Positions 34,868-44,265 of a DNA stretch of 44,265 nucleotides are shown one piece after another. The position numbers and the translations under genes were made by a program. The stretch comes from an uncultured Porphyromonadaceae bacterium (GTDB taxonomy: Bacteria > Bacteroidota > Bacteroidia > Bacteroidales > Muribaculaceae): NCBI GenBank assembly GCA_947178165.1, contig CAMWXH010000001.1, positions 1 through 44,265 on the forward strand, read 5' to 3'. The notes beneath the pieces were generated by a model that was given only the letters and a program-made list of their open reading frames with translations, made no database searches and was not told where the DNA came from. The first letter of the stretch is position 1; each line of letters begins with the position of its first letter.

Positions 34868-36165
34868 CAGTCTTCGATTTTATTGCGTTTGTAAATATAA
34901 TCCACGTTCTTCATATAGTAGTCGAGCGTGAAGCATGCGTCGAGTTCCTCTTCCGTGAGGGCGCCCATCACCGTGGGATCCTCCTTGAGAAGGTCGTGAT
35001 AGTTGGAATTGGTAGCCATAGCCTTCATGGCTATAGGCTGAACGGTGTCGTATGCTTTCTCACGAGCGAAACCCTTGCCGATGAGTGCATTCATCACGCG
35101 CTGCGCAAAGATGACGCCATTGGTGAGGTAGATGTTGCTCTTCATCTTTTCATCGAACACCACAAGATTCTCAAGTATGCCACCCATTCGGTTGAGCATA
35201 TAGTCGAGGAGGATAGTGGCATCAGGCATAAGGATGCGCTCGGTGGCGGAGTGCGAAATGTCGCGTTCGTGCCAGAGAGCCACGTTGTCGTAGGTGGTTA
35301 CCATATATCCGCGAAGCACTCGTGCGCAACCGCAGATATTCTCTGATGAGATCGGGTTACGCTTATGAGGCATTGCGCTCGAACCTTTCTGTCCCTTTCC
35401 GAAAGCCTCTTCAACCTCATGCACTTCAGTGCGCTGGAGATTACGGATTTCGAGGGCCATCTGTTCGAGAGAGGCTCCAATGAGAGCTATGGTGGCCATA
35501 TAATATGCGTGACGGTCGCGCTGGATCACCTGAGTGGAGATGTTGGAGCTTTCTATGCCGAGCTTTTCGCACACATAGTCCTGCACAAAAGGAGGAATGT
35601 TGGCGAAATTGCCCACGGCTCCTGAAATTTTGCCCACTTCCACACCGCGGGCGGCCTCCTTGAAGCGCTTCAGGTTGCGGCGCATCTCCTCATACCAGAG
35701 CACCCATTTCAGGCCGAAGCTTGTGATGTCGGCGTGAATGCCATGGGTGCGCCCGATGCAGGGGGTATATTTATATTTGATGGCCTGTTTGCGGAGAATC
35801 TCGATATAATTCTCTATATCGGCAAGCAGGATCTTATTGGCCTGAAGGAAAAGGTAGCCATTGGCTGTGTCAACCACGTCGGTTGAAGTGAGGCCGTAAT
35901 GCACCCATTTCCTTTCGTCGCCGAGCGATTCGCTGACAGCGCGGGTGAAAGCCACTATGTCGTGGCGAGTCTGGAGTTCGATCTCCTTGATGCGGGCTAT
36001 GTCAAAACGCGCATTCTCACGCAGTCTCTTCACATCCTCCTCTGGCACTACCCCGAGCTTGCTCCAAGCCTCGGCGGCAAGGATCTCAACCTCAAGATAT
36101 GCCTTGAATTTATTCTCTTCTGTCCATACCTGGCGCATCACTTCGCGCCCATATCTTTCTATCAT
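34867..36165 (-). CDS. purB: Adenylosuccinate lyase
   Basis: A 432-residue fumarase/aspartase superfamily enzyme acting twice in purine synthesis: cleavage of SAICAR to AICAR and of adenylosuccinate to AMP. The superfamily signature SSAMPHKRNPISSE and the histidine region GRTHGIHADITSFG are clear, as is YGLTSTDVVDTA near residue 90. It follows purD by 15 bases. Confidence 0.97.
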   Translation of the reverse strand: MIERYGREVMRQVWTEENKFKAYLEVEILAAEAWSKLGVVPEEDVKRLRENARFDIARIKEIELQTRHDIVAFTRAVSESLGDERKWVHYGLTSTDVVDTANGYLFLQANKILLADIENYIEILRKQAIKYKYTPCIGRTHGIHADITSFGLKWVLWYEEMRRNLKRFKEAARGVEVGKISGAVGNFANIPPFVQDYVCEKLGIESSNISTQVIQRDRHAYYMATIALIGASLEQMALEIRNLQRTEVHEVEEAFGKGQKGSSAMPHKRNPISSENICGCARVLRGYMVTTYDNVALWHERDISHSATERILMPDATILLDYMLNRMGGILENLVVFDEKMKSNIYLTNGVIFAQRVMNALIGKGFAREKAYDTVQPIAMKAMATNSNYHDLLKEDPTVMGALTEEELDACFTLDYYMKNVDYIYKRNKIED

Positions 36166-36180
36166 TTTCTTTTCTTTAAT

Positions 36181-37428
36181 TTATATTTTCACTGCGGCCT
36201 TTCCAATGTCGGTTCTATGGAAGAGCGACGGGCATTCTATCTTGCCCAGGCTCTCCATGGCCGATTTGTGGGCCTCTTCCAGAGTGGCTCCTTTACCGGT
36301 GACCATCAGCACGCGGCCTCCGGCAGTGAGCAGCTTCCCATCTTTCAGCGATGTACCCATGTGATACACACTGCTCTCGACATCTTCAAGCCCTTTTATT
36401 TCCGCGCCTTTCTCATAACTGCCCGGATAGCCTTTTGATGCGAGAACCACTCCAAGGACGGCATCCTTATCCCATTCAATGTCGAAGTCCTCCCCTTTAA
36501 GGGCGGCATCGAAAAGGGCATAGATGTCGCTTTTGAGGCGAGGAAGCACAACCTCTGTCTCCGGATCGCCGAAGCGTGCGTTAAACTCAATCACCTTCGG
36601 GCCATCTTCCGTGAGGATCAGGCCACCATAAAGGATGCCGGTAAAGGGATTCCCTTCATTCACAAGACCTTTGGCAACCGGTTCCATTATCTCCTTCAAG
36701 GCACGTTTTTTCACATCCTCTCCGATAAAGGGAACGGGAGAATAGGCTCCCATCCCTCCTGTGTTCGGTCCCTTGTCGCCATCGTATGCGCGTTTATGAT
36801 CCTGCGCGAGTTCGAGGGGATATACCTTGTCTCCCGATACTACGCACATGAAACTGAATTCCGGCCCTTCAAGAAAGTCCTCTATAACCACTCTCCCTTT
36901 TCCGAAGGCGGAATCAAGGAGCATGTCTTTCAATGCGGCATCCGCCTCCTCAAGGGTCATTGCTACAACGACACCTTTTCCGGCTGCGAGCCCGTCATAT
37001 TTAATCACTGTCGGTATCTTTCCCGCCTTTACATAGGCTATGGCCTCATCATAGTTGTCGAATGCGCGATAGCCGGCAGTTGGCACGTTGAAACGCTCCA
37101 TCACCTGCTTGGCATATTCCTTGCTGCTCTCTATGCGCGCCGCCTCTTTTGTAGGGCCGAAGATCTTTAGGCCACGTTCGTTGAAGAGATTGACAACCCC
37201 TGCTGCCAGTGCGGCCTCGGGGCCTACGACCGTCATGTCTATCTTTTCGCGCTCTGCGAAATCTGCAAGGGCTTCAATATCGGTCACGCCTATGTTGACA
37301 CATTCAGCGAGTTTCGAGATTCCTGCATTTCCCGGGGCACAAAATATTTTGGTTACCTGCGGGCTGCGGCTGAGCGCTTCCACGATGGCGTGTTCGCGAC
37401 CGCCACTTCCTATTACAAGTGCTTTCAT
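36181..37428 (-). CDS. purD: Phosphoribosylamine--glycine ligase
   Basis: A 415-residue ATP-grasp ligase making glycinamide ribonucleotide. The N-terminal motif VIGSGGREHAI, the ATP-grasp regions TVIKYDGLAAGKGVVVAM and EDFLEGPEFSFMCV, the signature FNARFGDPETEVVLPRL and the phosphate-site region RAYDGDKGPNTGGMGAYSP identify it. It follows purH by 11 bases. Confidence 0.98.
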   Translation of the reverse strand: MKALVIGSGGREHAIVEALSRSPQVTKIFCAPGNAGISKLAECVNIGVTDIEALADFAEREKIDMTVVGPEAALAAGVVNLFNERGLKIFGPTKEAARIESSKEYAKQVMERFNVPTAGYRAFDNYDEAIAYVKAGKIPTVIKYDGLAAGKGVVVAMTLEEADAALKDMLLDSAFGKGRVVIEDFLEGPEFSFMCVVSGDKVYPLELAQDHKRAYDGDKGPNTGGMGAYSPVPFIGEDVKKRALKEIMEPVAKGLVNEGNPFTGILYGGLILTEDGPKVIEFNARFGDPETEVVLPRLKSDIYALFDAALKGEDFDIEWDKDAVLGVVLASKGYPGSYEKGAEIKGLEDVESSVYHMGTSLKDGKLLTAGGRVLMVTGKGATLEEAHKSAMESLGKIECPSLFHRTDIGKAAVKI

Positions 37429-37439
37429 CTGAGAAAGTT

Positions 37440-38969
37440 TTAATGTTTGAAATGACGCATGCCGGTGAAGAGCATTGTTATCCCTTTCTCGTTAGCTTTC
37501 TTGATTGCATCTTCATCGCGGATTGAGCCACCGGGCTGAACTATTGCAGTGACTCCATATTTTGAAGCCAATTCAACAGTGTCATCGAAGGGGAGGAAAC
37601 CGTCGGAAGCAAGCACAAGGCCCTCTGTGAGGCCAGCCGCCTTGGCTTCCTCGAGTGCGATGTGAGCGGATCCGACACGGTTCATCTGGCCTGCTCCTAC
37701 GCCGGCTGTGGCTCCGTCTTTAACCACTACGATAGCGTTCGACTTAACGTGCTTCACAACTTTCCAGCCGAAGTTGAGGTCAACAAGCTGCTGAGCAGTC
37801 GGCTTAACCTCTGTGACACACATATCTTCGGTTATCTCCTTGCATTCAAGGTCGGCATCTTGCACGAGCAGGCCGCCGGTTACGCCGACATACTGTTTCT
37901 GCTTTTTGTCGGATTTCTCCATATTCACTTCAAGGAGACGGAGGTTTTTCTTGCTTGCAAGAACTTCAAGCGCTTCCGGCTCAAACTTGGGAGCCATAAC
38001 TATCTCAAGGAAGATAGGCTTAAGAAGCTTTGCAGTCTCTGCATCCAACGGACGATTCATAGCCACGATGCCACCATATATTGAAACCTTGTCAGCTTCG
38101 TAGGTCTTTTCCCAAGCCTCCTTTATTGTATCACCTATTGCGGCTCCGCAGGGGTTCATGTGCTTAAGGCCAAGGCAGAAGGGGGCGTCAAATTCGCGCA
38201 CGAGCTGGAGCGCCGCATTGGCATCCTGGATATTGTTATATGAAAGCTCTTTGCCACCGAGCTGTTTGGCAAATGCCACAGAGAAAGGCACTTCCTCCTC
38301 TGCACGATAGAACATGGCATCCTGATGAGGGTTCTCACCATAGCGGAGGCTCTGAACGGCATCGAATGCAAGGAAGAGTTTCTCGTCGAGCCCGGCCTGC
38401 TTGCGCATATAAGTGGCGATGTGGCTGTCATATTCGGCAGTATGGGTATAAGCCTTTGCTGAAAGCTTGAAGCGGGTTTCATATTCAGTGTGACCGTTAG
38501 CACGAAGCTCCTCAAGAACTTTGCCGTAATCATCGGGATCGCACACCACAGTCACGTCGCGGAAATTCTTTGCGGCGGAGCGGAGCATTGAAGGGCCGCC
38601 TATATCGATATTCTCAACGGCATCTTCCAAAGTCACACCCTCTTTGGCGATGGTTGCCTCAAACGGATAGAGGTTAACGCATACCATCTCTATGGTCTCA
38701 ATGCCGTTGGCTTCAAGCTGAGCCATGTGGTCGGCAAGGTCGCGGCGGCCAAGGAGACCTCCGTGAACTTTAGGATGAAGGGTCTTGACGCGGCCGTCGC
38801 AGATTTCGGGGAACCCTGTAACGTCGCTGATGTTGATTACTTCGATACCGGCTTCGCGGAGTTTGGTCATGGTGCCCCCGGTGGCGATGATATCCCACCC
38901 GAGTTCCTTCAACGCTTTGGCAAACTCTACTATGCCTCTCTTGTCGCTTACGCTGATTAATGCTCTCAT
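37440..38969 (-). CDS. purH: Bifunctional AICAR transformylase/IMP cyclohydrolase
   Basis: A 509-residue enzyme catalysing the last two steps to IMP. The N-terminal MGS-like cyclohydrolase domain starts ALISVSDKRGIVEFAKAL and has GGTMTKLREAGIEV and GRVKTLHPKVHGGLL. The transformylase domain has LRYGENPHQDA and the catalytic Lys-His in LGLKHMNPCGAA. The C-terminus (IVQPGGSIRDEDAI, FTGMRHFKH) is canonical. A 58-base AT-rich gap separates it from purM. Confidence 0.98.
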   Translation of the reverse strand: MRALISVSDKRGIVEFAKALKELGWDIIATGGTMTKLREAGIEVINISDVTGFPEICDGRVKTLHPKVHGGLLGRRDLADHMAQLEANGIETIEMVCVNLYPFEATIAKEGVTLEDAVENIDIGGPSMLRSAAKNFRDVTVVCDPDDYGKVLEELRANGHTEYETRFKLSAKAYTHTAEYDSHIATYMRKQAGLDEKLFLAFDAVQSLRYGENPHQDAMFYRAEEEVPFSVAFAKQLGGKELSYNNIQDANAALQLVREFDAPFCLGLKHMNPCGAAIGDTIKEAWEKTYEADKVSIYGGIVAMNRPLDAETAKLLKPIFLEIVMAPKFEPEALEVLASKKNLRLLEVNMEKSDKKQKQYVGVTGGLLVQDADLECKEITEDMCVTEVKPTAQQLVDLNFGWKVVKHVKSNAIVVVKDGATAGVGAGQMNRVGSAHIALEEAKAAGLTEGLVLASDGFLPFDDTVELASKYGVTAIVQPGGSIRDEDAIKKANEKGITMLFTGMRHFKH

Positions 38970-39027
38970 ATTTATATTATTCTTATTTTATCAAGTTGAA
39001 TCATGTTTCATCGTGAGAAATCATGAT

Positions 39028-40059
39028 TTAATTTATCGTGACGCCTCCTTTTTCAGACTCCACAATTTTTCCGATCACTGACGCCTTCTCCCCTTTCTCG
39101 GTGAGGATTTCAAGCACGCGAGGTGCGTCTTCAGGCTTGACGGCCAGCACCATTCCGATTCCCATATTGAAGATGTTGAACATTTCGCGGTGAGGAATCT
39201 TGCCATATTTCTCCAAAAGACGGAACACCGGAAGAATCTCCCAGCTGCCTTCCTCTATTTCAACTCCCTGGCCTTCTTTGAGTATGCGAGGGATGTTCTC
39301 GTCAAAGCCACCACCTGTGATGTGGGCCACGCCGTGAACATCCACCTCTTTAAGGACAGCAAGAACCTGTTTCACGTATATCTTTGTAGGAGTGAGGAGC
39401 ATTTCGCCTAAAGTCTGATCTCCTGTCTCCTCATATTTCTGATCATATTCAAGGTCGGCATCGCTGATAACTTTTCTTACGAGCGAGAATCCGTTGGAGT
39501 GAACGCCGGAGGAGGCGATTCCTATCAGGAGGTCGCCGGCTGATACTTTCGAACCATCAATGAGTTTTGATTTCTCAACCACTCCGACCGTGAAGCCGGC
39601 TATATCATATTCACCTACCGTGTACATCCCGGGCATTTCGGCTGTCTCACCCCCTACAAGGGCACAGCCGGCCTGCCGGCAACCTTCGGCAACACCTGAT
39701 ACGATGGCTTCAACCACTTCCGGATGGTTCTTGCCTACGGCCACGTAGTCGAGGAACAACAACGGTTCGGCACCTTGTGCAAGCACATCGTTTACACACA
39801 TCGCTACAGCGTCGATACCTATAGTGTCGTGCTTTTCGAGTGCGAAAGCAATCTTAAGTTTAGTGCCGACACCATCTGTGCCGCTCACCAGTACCGGATG
39901 TTCGTATCCAAGGCTTCCGAGGTCGAACATTCCTCCGAAGGAGCCTATGTTGCCCATGCTTCCGGAGCGTTCAGTGCTCTTAACATGTTTCTTGATGCGG
40001 CTTACCACCTCATATCCGGCTTCAAGGTTCACACCGGATGCTTCATAACTTTTTGCCAT
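39028..40059 (-). CDS. purM: Phosphoribosylformylglycinamidine cyclo-ligase
   Basis: A 343-residue AIR synthetase that closes the imidazole ring using ATP. It shows the PurM-fold features [46 protein letters not shown] and [16 protein letters not shown], with [15 protein letters not shown] later. The length is typical. It starts nine bases after purL, the enzyme that supplies its substrate FGAM. Confidence 0.97.
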   Translation of the reverse strand: MAKSYEASGVNLEAGYEVVSRIKKHVKSTERSGSMGNIGSFGGMFDLGSLGYEHPVLVSGTDGVGTKLKIAFALEKHDTIGIDAVAMCVNDVLAQGAEPLLFLDYVAVGKNHPEVVEAIVSGVAEGCRQAGCALVGGETAEMPGMYTVGEYDIAGFTVGVVEKSKLIDGSKVSAGDLLIGIASSGVHSNGFSLVRKVISDADLEYDQKYEETGDQTLGEMLLTPTKIYVKQVLAVLKEVDVHGVAHITGGGFDENIPRILKEGQGVEIEEGSWEILPVFRLLEKYGKIPHREMFNIFNMGIGMVLAVKPEDAPRVLEILTEKGEKASVIGKIVESEKGGVTIN

Positions 40060-40068
40060 TGTATTGTG

Positions 40069-43000
40069 TTATTGCTGTTTTCTGAAATAATTCATTGCAT
40101 TCAGGAATAAGTTCTGGTTCTTATTTCCTTCAATATTTTTCATCAGCCCTTCGTGGAAACGTTCTGAATGAGCCATCTTGCCTAAGATGCGACCATCAGG
40201 CGATATGATACCTTCAATTGCATCGGTCGAGCCGTTGGGATTAGCTGGTGATGTCATTGTGGCGTTACCCTCGGCATCGGCATACTGGAATGCAATCTGA
40301 CCATTGTCGAAAAGGCTCTTGGCAAGTTCGGCAGAGGCCGTAAACTTACCCTCTCCGTGAGAGGCCGCGACGCTGTGAAGCTCTCCGAGTTCAAAACCGG
40401 CAAGCCAAGGAGATGCAACAGATGCCACGCGAGTAGTCACGATCTGCGAGATGTGACGGTTGATATCATTGTGGAAGAGTGTTGGAGAATCGGCATTCAG
40501 ATCCCCGATCTTTCCGTAAGGCAACAATCCTGATTTCACGAGAGCCTGGAAGCCGTTGCAGATTCCGAGAATCAAGCCTCCGCGGGCCATAAGGCGTTCT
40601 ATTGCGCCCTTCACGGTTTCATTCATTATCACGTTGGCGATGAACTTGCCGCTGCCGTCGGGTTCGTCACCGGCTGAGAAGCCACCGCTGAATGCAAGTA
40701 TTTCGCAGTTATCGATATGCTCAGCCATCTCTTTCACAGAAGCTTCGATATCCTCGGCCGTGAGGTTGCGGAACACGCTGCTGCTTACTTTAGCCCCCTC
40801 TTTCTCGAAGGCTTTCCACATATCGTAATCGCAGTTAGTGCCGGGGAATACGGGGAGATATACACGTGGATGCTCAATTGGTTCTCCGGACCATACAGTG
40901 GTGTTGGGGCCAGAAGTGGCATTTGCCACTTCCCCTTTCACTCCGCTTCTGTCGGGATAGACCTGAGTGAAGCGGGCAGTGTTGGCCTCGCGTGCCTCAT
41001 CAACGGTGATCGTTTCACCATTGACAATCAGTTCCGGTTTATCAATGGTTTTACCCAAGAGAATAGCACCGGGAATATCGAGTTCCCCTTCAGTCTCCAC
41101 AACGATAGAGCCGTTGCCGGAGGCGAAGAGATCTTTCTCATCTATGTTGATTTCGGCTCCTATCTCATTTCCGAAGCTCATCTTGGCCACAGCCTCCCCT
41201 ACTCCGCCGAAGTCAACAGCGTAGGCCGATACAATCTTGCCGTTATGGATATTCTCAGTCACGGCAGAGAAGAGTGCCTTAAGGGCGCCGGTATCGGGGG
41301 TGAGATCGGCGTTGGGAGTATGTTTTACAAGATAGATGTTATCGCCGGCTTTCTTAAATTCTGGCGATATTACCTTGCGTGAGTCAACGGGTGCAACACC
41401 GAAAGCAATCAATGTTGGAGGCACGGAAATCTTGTCGAAGGTGCCGCTCATGGAGTCCTTTCCGCCGATTGAAGCAAGACCGAAATCGAGTTGCATCTTG
41501 AGTGTGCCCAAGAGGGCGGCGAGAGGCTTCCCCCAAGAAAGCTCGTTGTGCATGCGCTCAAAATATTCCTGATAGGAGAAACGCATCTTAGGATATTCCG
41601 CACCAGCGGCCACTGCTTTTGCAATGGCGCTGATCACGGCATATTGTGAACCGTGGAACGGACTCCAGCTGCTCAGGTAGGGATTGAAGCCGTAGGCCAT
41701 CATTGAGGCGGTGTTGGTGAAATGATTCCCTACGGGGAGTTTCTGCACACTCACCTGTGTCTCCGTGCCTTGGGTGCGTCCGCCGAAAGGCATAAGCACT
41801 GTCGATGCACCTATTGAGGAGTCGAACATCTCGATAAGGCCTTTCTGAGAAGTCACGTTGTCGTCGGCAAGGTTGCTGAGGAAACGCTCACGGAGAGTGC
41901 TTCCTTCCGGAGTGCGGTTGAAAGCATCCCTCGGCTCGATGGCACCTATCCTTACCTTGGCATAGTGGCGCGCACCTGCTGAATCGATGAATTCACGGCT
42001 CAGGTCGGCCACTACCTCTCCATTATAATACATCCTCATTCGTCCGCTGTCGGTCACATCTGCAACGTGGCGGATTTCAAGGTTCTCCTCGGCGCAGTAA
42101 CGCTCGAACTCCTCCTTATCCTTTGCCTCTACCACCACCGACATACGTTCCTGAGATTCGGAGATGGCGAGCTCGGTGGCGTTGAGGCCGCTATATTTGG
42201 TTGTAACGCGATCAAGATAGATGTCAAGACCATCGGTTAGCTCACCAATTGCCACGCTGACACCTCCCGCACCGAAGTCGTTTGATTTCTTTATAAGGCG
42301 TGTAACTTCCGGGCGACGGAAAAGACGTGCAATCTTGCGCTCTTCGGGTGCGTTACCCTTCTGCACCTCACTGCCGCATTCCTCGAGTGAGCTGGTGTTA
42401 TGCTCTTTTGAAGAACCGGTGGCTCCGCCTATGCCGTCGCGTCCTGTGCGGCCGCCGAACATAAGGATTACATCGCCGGCTTCGGGGCGTTCGCGACGCA
42501 CGTCGGATGCCTTCACCGCTCCAACCACTGCGCCCACCTCCAGGCGTTTTGCAACATATCCGGGATGGTAAATCTCACGCACATGGGTGGTGGCGAGTCC
42601 TATCTGGTTGCCGTAGCTGGAATATCCGGCGGCGGCGCGGAGCGAAATCACGCGCTGAGGGAGCTTCCCTTCCATTGTCTCGCTTACGGGTAGATATATG
42701 TCGCCGGCACCGGTGACGCGCATAGCCTGATATACGTAGCTTCGTCCGCTCAACGGGTCGCGGATGGCACCGCCAAGACAGGTTGAAGCGCCACCGAAAG
42801 GTTCTATCTCGGTGGGATGGTTATGGGTCTCGTTCTTGAACTGCAAAAGCCAGCGTTCGGTCTGGCCGTCAACATCGACATCCACAAAGATTGAGCAGGC
42901 ATTGTTCTCCTCGCTCTGTTCAAGGTCGTCGAGCAGGCCCTCCTTGCGGAGGTAGCGCGCACCGATTGTGGCGAGATCCATAAGGCAGAGGCTCTTGTTC

Positions 43001-43776
43001 TCGCGTCCTAATGCACGGCGGATCTCCTTCCATTGCTCCACGCTCTCTTTGAGCGTCTCCGCCATGGGAGAATCTTCAACCTCGATGTCGGTAAGCTCTG
43101 TGGTGAAAGTGGTGTGACGGCAATGGTCGCTCCAGTATGTGTCGAGGATGCGAAGCTCAGTCTCATTGGGATCGCGACCCTCTGCTGTGAAGTATTTCAC
43201 AACCTCCATCAGGTCGTCGCCATTCATTGCCAACCCTTTCTCCTTGCAGTATGCCGCGGCATCTTCAGCCTTTATGTTGCGGAAACCTTCGAGTCGTTCC
43301 ACCGGTTTGGCGTGGGCGCGTTCGGGACGTGCAAGAACGTCAAGGTTCTTTTCCCTCGACTCAACGGCATTGATGGTATATTTGGCAATCTTTTTCAGTT
43401 CCTCCTCCCCTACAGTGTCATCAAAAATCATCATTGTGGCACTGCTGATCTCCACATCAGCGTCGGGCTGAAGGAGATTGACGCATTCGCGTGCAGATGC
43501 GGCACGCTGATCGAACTGGCCCGGCAGGCATTCGATTGCAAGGAAAGGACGGCCGTCGGTTTCCACGCTGTCGGTCACGTTGTCGGTGGCAGGTTCGCCA
43601 AACACACGGTAGCGGCTTTTCTCAATCAGTTCGGGGGTGAAGCCGAACAGGTCATATACGCAGAGGAAGCGCAGATCTTTTATGTCGAGACCCAGGTTGG
43701 AATTGAGTTCCTTGCGGAGGCTTTCCGCCTCGATGCGGTATGGGTCGCGTTTTTCAACAAAAATGCGGTGATTCAT
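40069..43776 (-). CDS. purL: Phosphoribosylformylglycinamidine synthase (large single-chain form)
   Basis: A 1235-residue single-chain FGAM synthetase that converts FGAR to FGAM with glutamine and ATP. It contains the N-terminal and linker regions (YWSDHCRHTTFTTEL), two PurM-like halves (FKNETHNHPTEIEPFGGAST; FGLASIGGKDSMSG) and a C-terminal class I glutaminase domain starting near VFPGTNCDYD. The nucleophile Cys1073 lies in LILGICNGFQAL and the His region is MAHSERFHEG. This large form needs no separate PurQ or PurS. It starts four bases after purE and is the largest gene in the window. Confidence 0.98.
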   Translation of the reverse strand: MNHRIFVEKRDPYRIEAESLRKELNSNLGLDIKDLRFLCVYDLFGFTPELIEKSRYRVFGEPATDNVTDSVETDGRPFLAIECLPGQFDQRAASARECVNLLQPDADVEISSATMMIFDDTVGEEELKKIAKYTINAVESREKNLDVLARPERAHAKPVERLEGFRNIKAEDAAAYCKEKGLAMNGDDLMEVVKYFTAEGRDPNETELRILDTYWSDHCRHTTFTTELTDIEVEDSPMAETLKESVEQWKEIRRALGRENKSLCLMDLATIGARYLRKEGLLDDLEQSEENNACSIFVDVDVDGQTERWLLQFKNETHNHPTEIEPFGGASTCLGGAIRDPLSGRSYVYQAMRVTGAGDIYLPVSETMEGKLPQRVISLRAAAGYSSYGNQIGLATTHVREIYHPGYVAKRLEVGAVVGAVKASDVRRERPEAGDVILMFGGRTGRDGIGGATGSSKEHNTSSLEECGSEVQKGNAPEERKIARLFRRPEVTRLIKKSNDFGAGGVSVAIGELTDGLDIYLDRVTTKYSGLNATELAISESQERMSVVVEAKDKEEFERYCAEENLEIRHVADVTDSGRMRMYYNGEVVADLSREFIDSAGARHYAKVRIGAIEPRDAFNRTPEGSTLRERFLSNLADDNVTSQKGLIEMFDSSIGASTVLMPFGGRTQGTETQVSVQKLPVGNHFTNTASMMAYGFNPYLSSWSPFHGSQYAVISAIAKAVAAGAEYPKMRFSYQEYFERMHNELSWGKPLAALLGTLKMQLDFGLASIGGKDSMSGTFDKISVPPTLIAFGVAPVDSRKVISPEFKKAGDNIYLVKHTPNADLTPDTGALKALFSAVTENIHNGKIVSAYAVDFGGVGEAVAKMSFGNEIGAEINIDEKDLFASGNGSIVVETEGELDIPGAILLGKTIDKPELIVNGETITVDEAREANTARFTQVYPDRSGVKGEVANATSGPNTTVWSGEPIEHPRVYLPVFPGTNCDYDMWKAFEKEGAKVSSSVFRNLTAEDIEASVKEMAEHIDNCEILAFSGGFSAGDEPDGSGKFIANVIMNETVKGAIERLMARGGLILGICNGFQALVKSGLLPYGKIGDLNADSPTLFHNDINRHISQIVTTRVASVASPWLAGFELGELHSVAASHGEGKFTASAELAKSLFDNGQIAFQYADAEGNATMTSPANPNGSTDAIEGIISPDGRILGKMAHSERFHEGLMKNIEGNKNQNLFLNAMNYFRKQQ

Positions 43777-43780
43777 CAGA

Positions 43781-44248
43781 TCAGTTATTATTTGCTAATA
43801 CATTCGCGGCCTGTTCGGCACGGAATTCATCTAATTTGTTTTTAAGGTTTTCGTCGGTTATGGCAAACATTTCGATCGCCAGGAGGGCGGCATTCTTAGA
43901 GCCGTCGATAGCCACGGTTGCCACGGGGATGCCGCTTGGCATCTGAACCATTGAGAGAAGGGAGTCGAGACCCTCTAAAGAGCGTGATTTTACGGGAACG
44001 CCGATCACTGGAAGAGTGGTGAATGCGGCCACCACGCCGGCAAGGTGAGCCGCGCCTCCGGCTGCCGCGATGATGGCGCCGAAGCCACGGTCGCGGAGGC
44101 TTGTCACCCACGCCTCGAGTTCGCGGGGTGTGCGGTGTGCGCTATAAATCTTCTGTTCATACTCTACGCCGAATTTGGCAAGTGTCTCCCCTGCGCCCTT
44201 CATCACTCCGAGGTCGCTGGCCGAGCCCATCACAATTCCTACTTTCAT
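43781..44248 (-). CDS. purE: N5-carboxyaminoimidazole ribonucleotide mutase PurE (class I)
   Basis: A 155-residue enzyme that interconverts N5-CAIR and CAIR. The N-terminal loop VGIVMGSASDLGVMK, the catalytic histidine motif YSAHRTPRE, AAAGGAAHLAGVVAA and the class I signature LSMVQMPSGIPVATVAI are present. Class I enzymes normally work with PurK, which is not in this window. It is the most upstream visible purine gene; only 17 bases remain before the edge, so its promoter and any gene ahead of it cannot be seen. Confidence 0.96.
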   Translation of the reverse strand: MKVGIVMGSASDLGVMKGAGETLAKFGVEYEQKIYSAHRTPRELEAWVTSLRDRGFGAIIAAAGGAAHLAGVVAAFTTLPVIGVPVKSRSLEGLDSLLSMVQMPSGIPVATVAIDGSKNAALLAIEMFAITDENLKNKLDEFRAEQAANVLANNN

Positions 44249-44265
44249 TTTTCTACCTGAATATT

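Noticed and set aside
43033-43845. 270-codon frame on the plus strand opposite purL
   Set aside because: It lies antisense to a well-conserved purL reading frame and across the purE-purL junction. Its translation has no recognisable domain.
1-44265. tRNA or rRNA genes, CRISPR arrays, prophage or complete insertion sequences
   Set aside because: I saw no cloverleaf-like sequence, no regularly spaced repeats with unique spacers, and no transposase with flanking inverted ends. The HUH gene has no clear IS boundaries.

Overview
The window is a gene-dense chromosomal segment of a member of the Bacteroidales (phylum Bacteroidota), most likely a gut lineage related to Muribaculaceae, Prevotellaceae or Bacteroidaceae. 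Family and genus cannot be fixed from the sequence alone. Supporting signs are the Bacteroidota gene order of the division and cell wall (dcw) cluster without murF, -33/-7 promoters of the TTTG-N20-TAnnTTTG type, weak Shine-Dalgarno sequences, a viroplasmin-type RNase H, secreted proteins with type IX-like C-terminal tails, and a long-form PurF.

Layout. Positions 1-98 hold the first codons of a leftward 2-oxoacid:ferredoxin oxidoreductase alpha gene with a consensus promoter. Positions 222-3673 hold two tandem leftward genes for secreted endonuclease I-family nucleases. Positions 3815-24567 form one almost uninterrupted leftward run. In transcription order it is rsmH, ftsL, ftsI, murE, mraY, murD, ftsW, murG, murC, ftsQ, ftsA and ftsZ, then rlmL-like, an unknown membrane protein, pdxB, rnhA and queG. 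Just upstream on the same strand (24720-27074) are a membrane acyltransferase and a GT4 glycosyltransferase. mraZ, usually first in dcw clusters, is not between the glycosyltransferase and rsmH.

The only confident rightward gene is the long-form amidophosphoribosyltransferase at 27201-29075, which has its own promoter. It faces a leftward gene for a HUH/Y1 (RAYT-like) transposase-family protein with an unusual C-terminal Rossmann-like domain. Next to that gene is a 415-base non-coding stretch with a 50-base tandem duplication, a 62-base hairpin and an array of eight 17-18 base repeats. From 30497 to 44248 there is a purine biosynthesis cluster read leftward: purE, purL, purM, purH, purD, purB, purA, guaB, guaA. 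With PurF it covers most of the route from PRPP to AMP and GMP. PurN/PurT, PurC and PurK are not in the window.

Most of the window is core metabolism and cell division. The accessory-looking part is 29.1-30.5 kb, where the HUH protein and the repeats lie between purF and guaA. That is the best candidate here for something poorly described.
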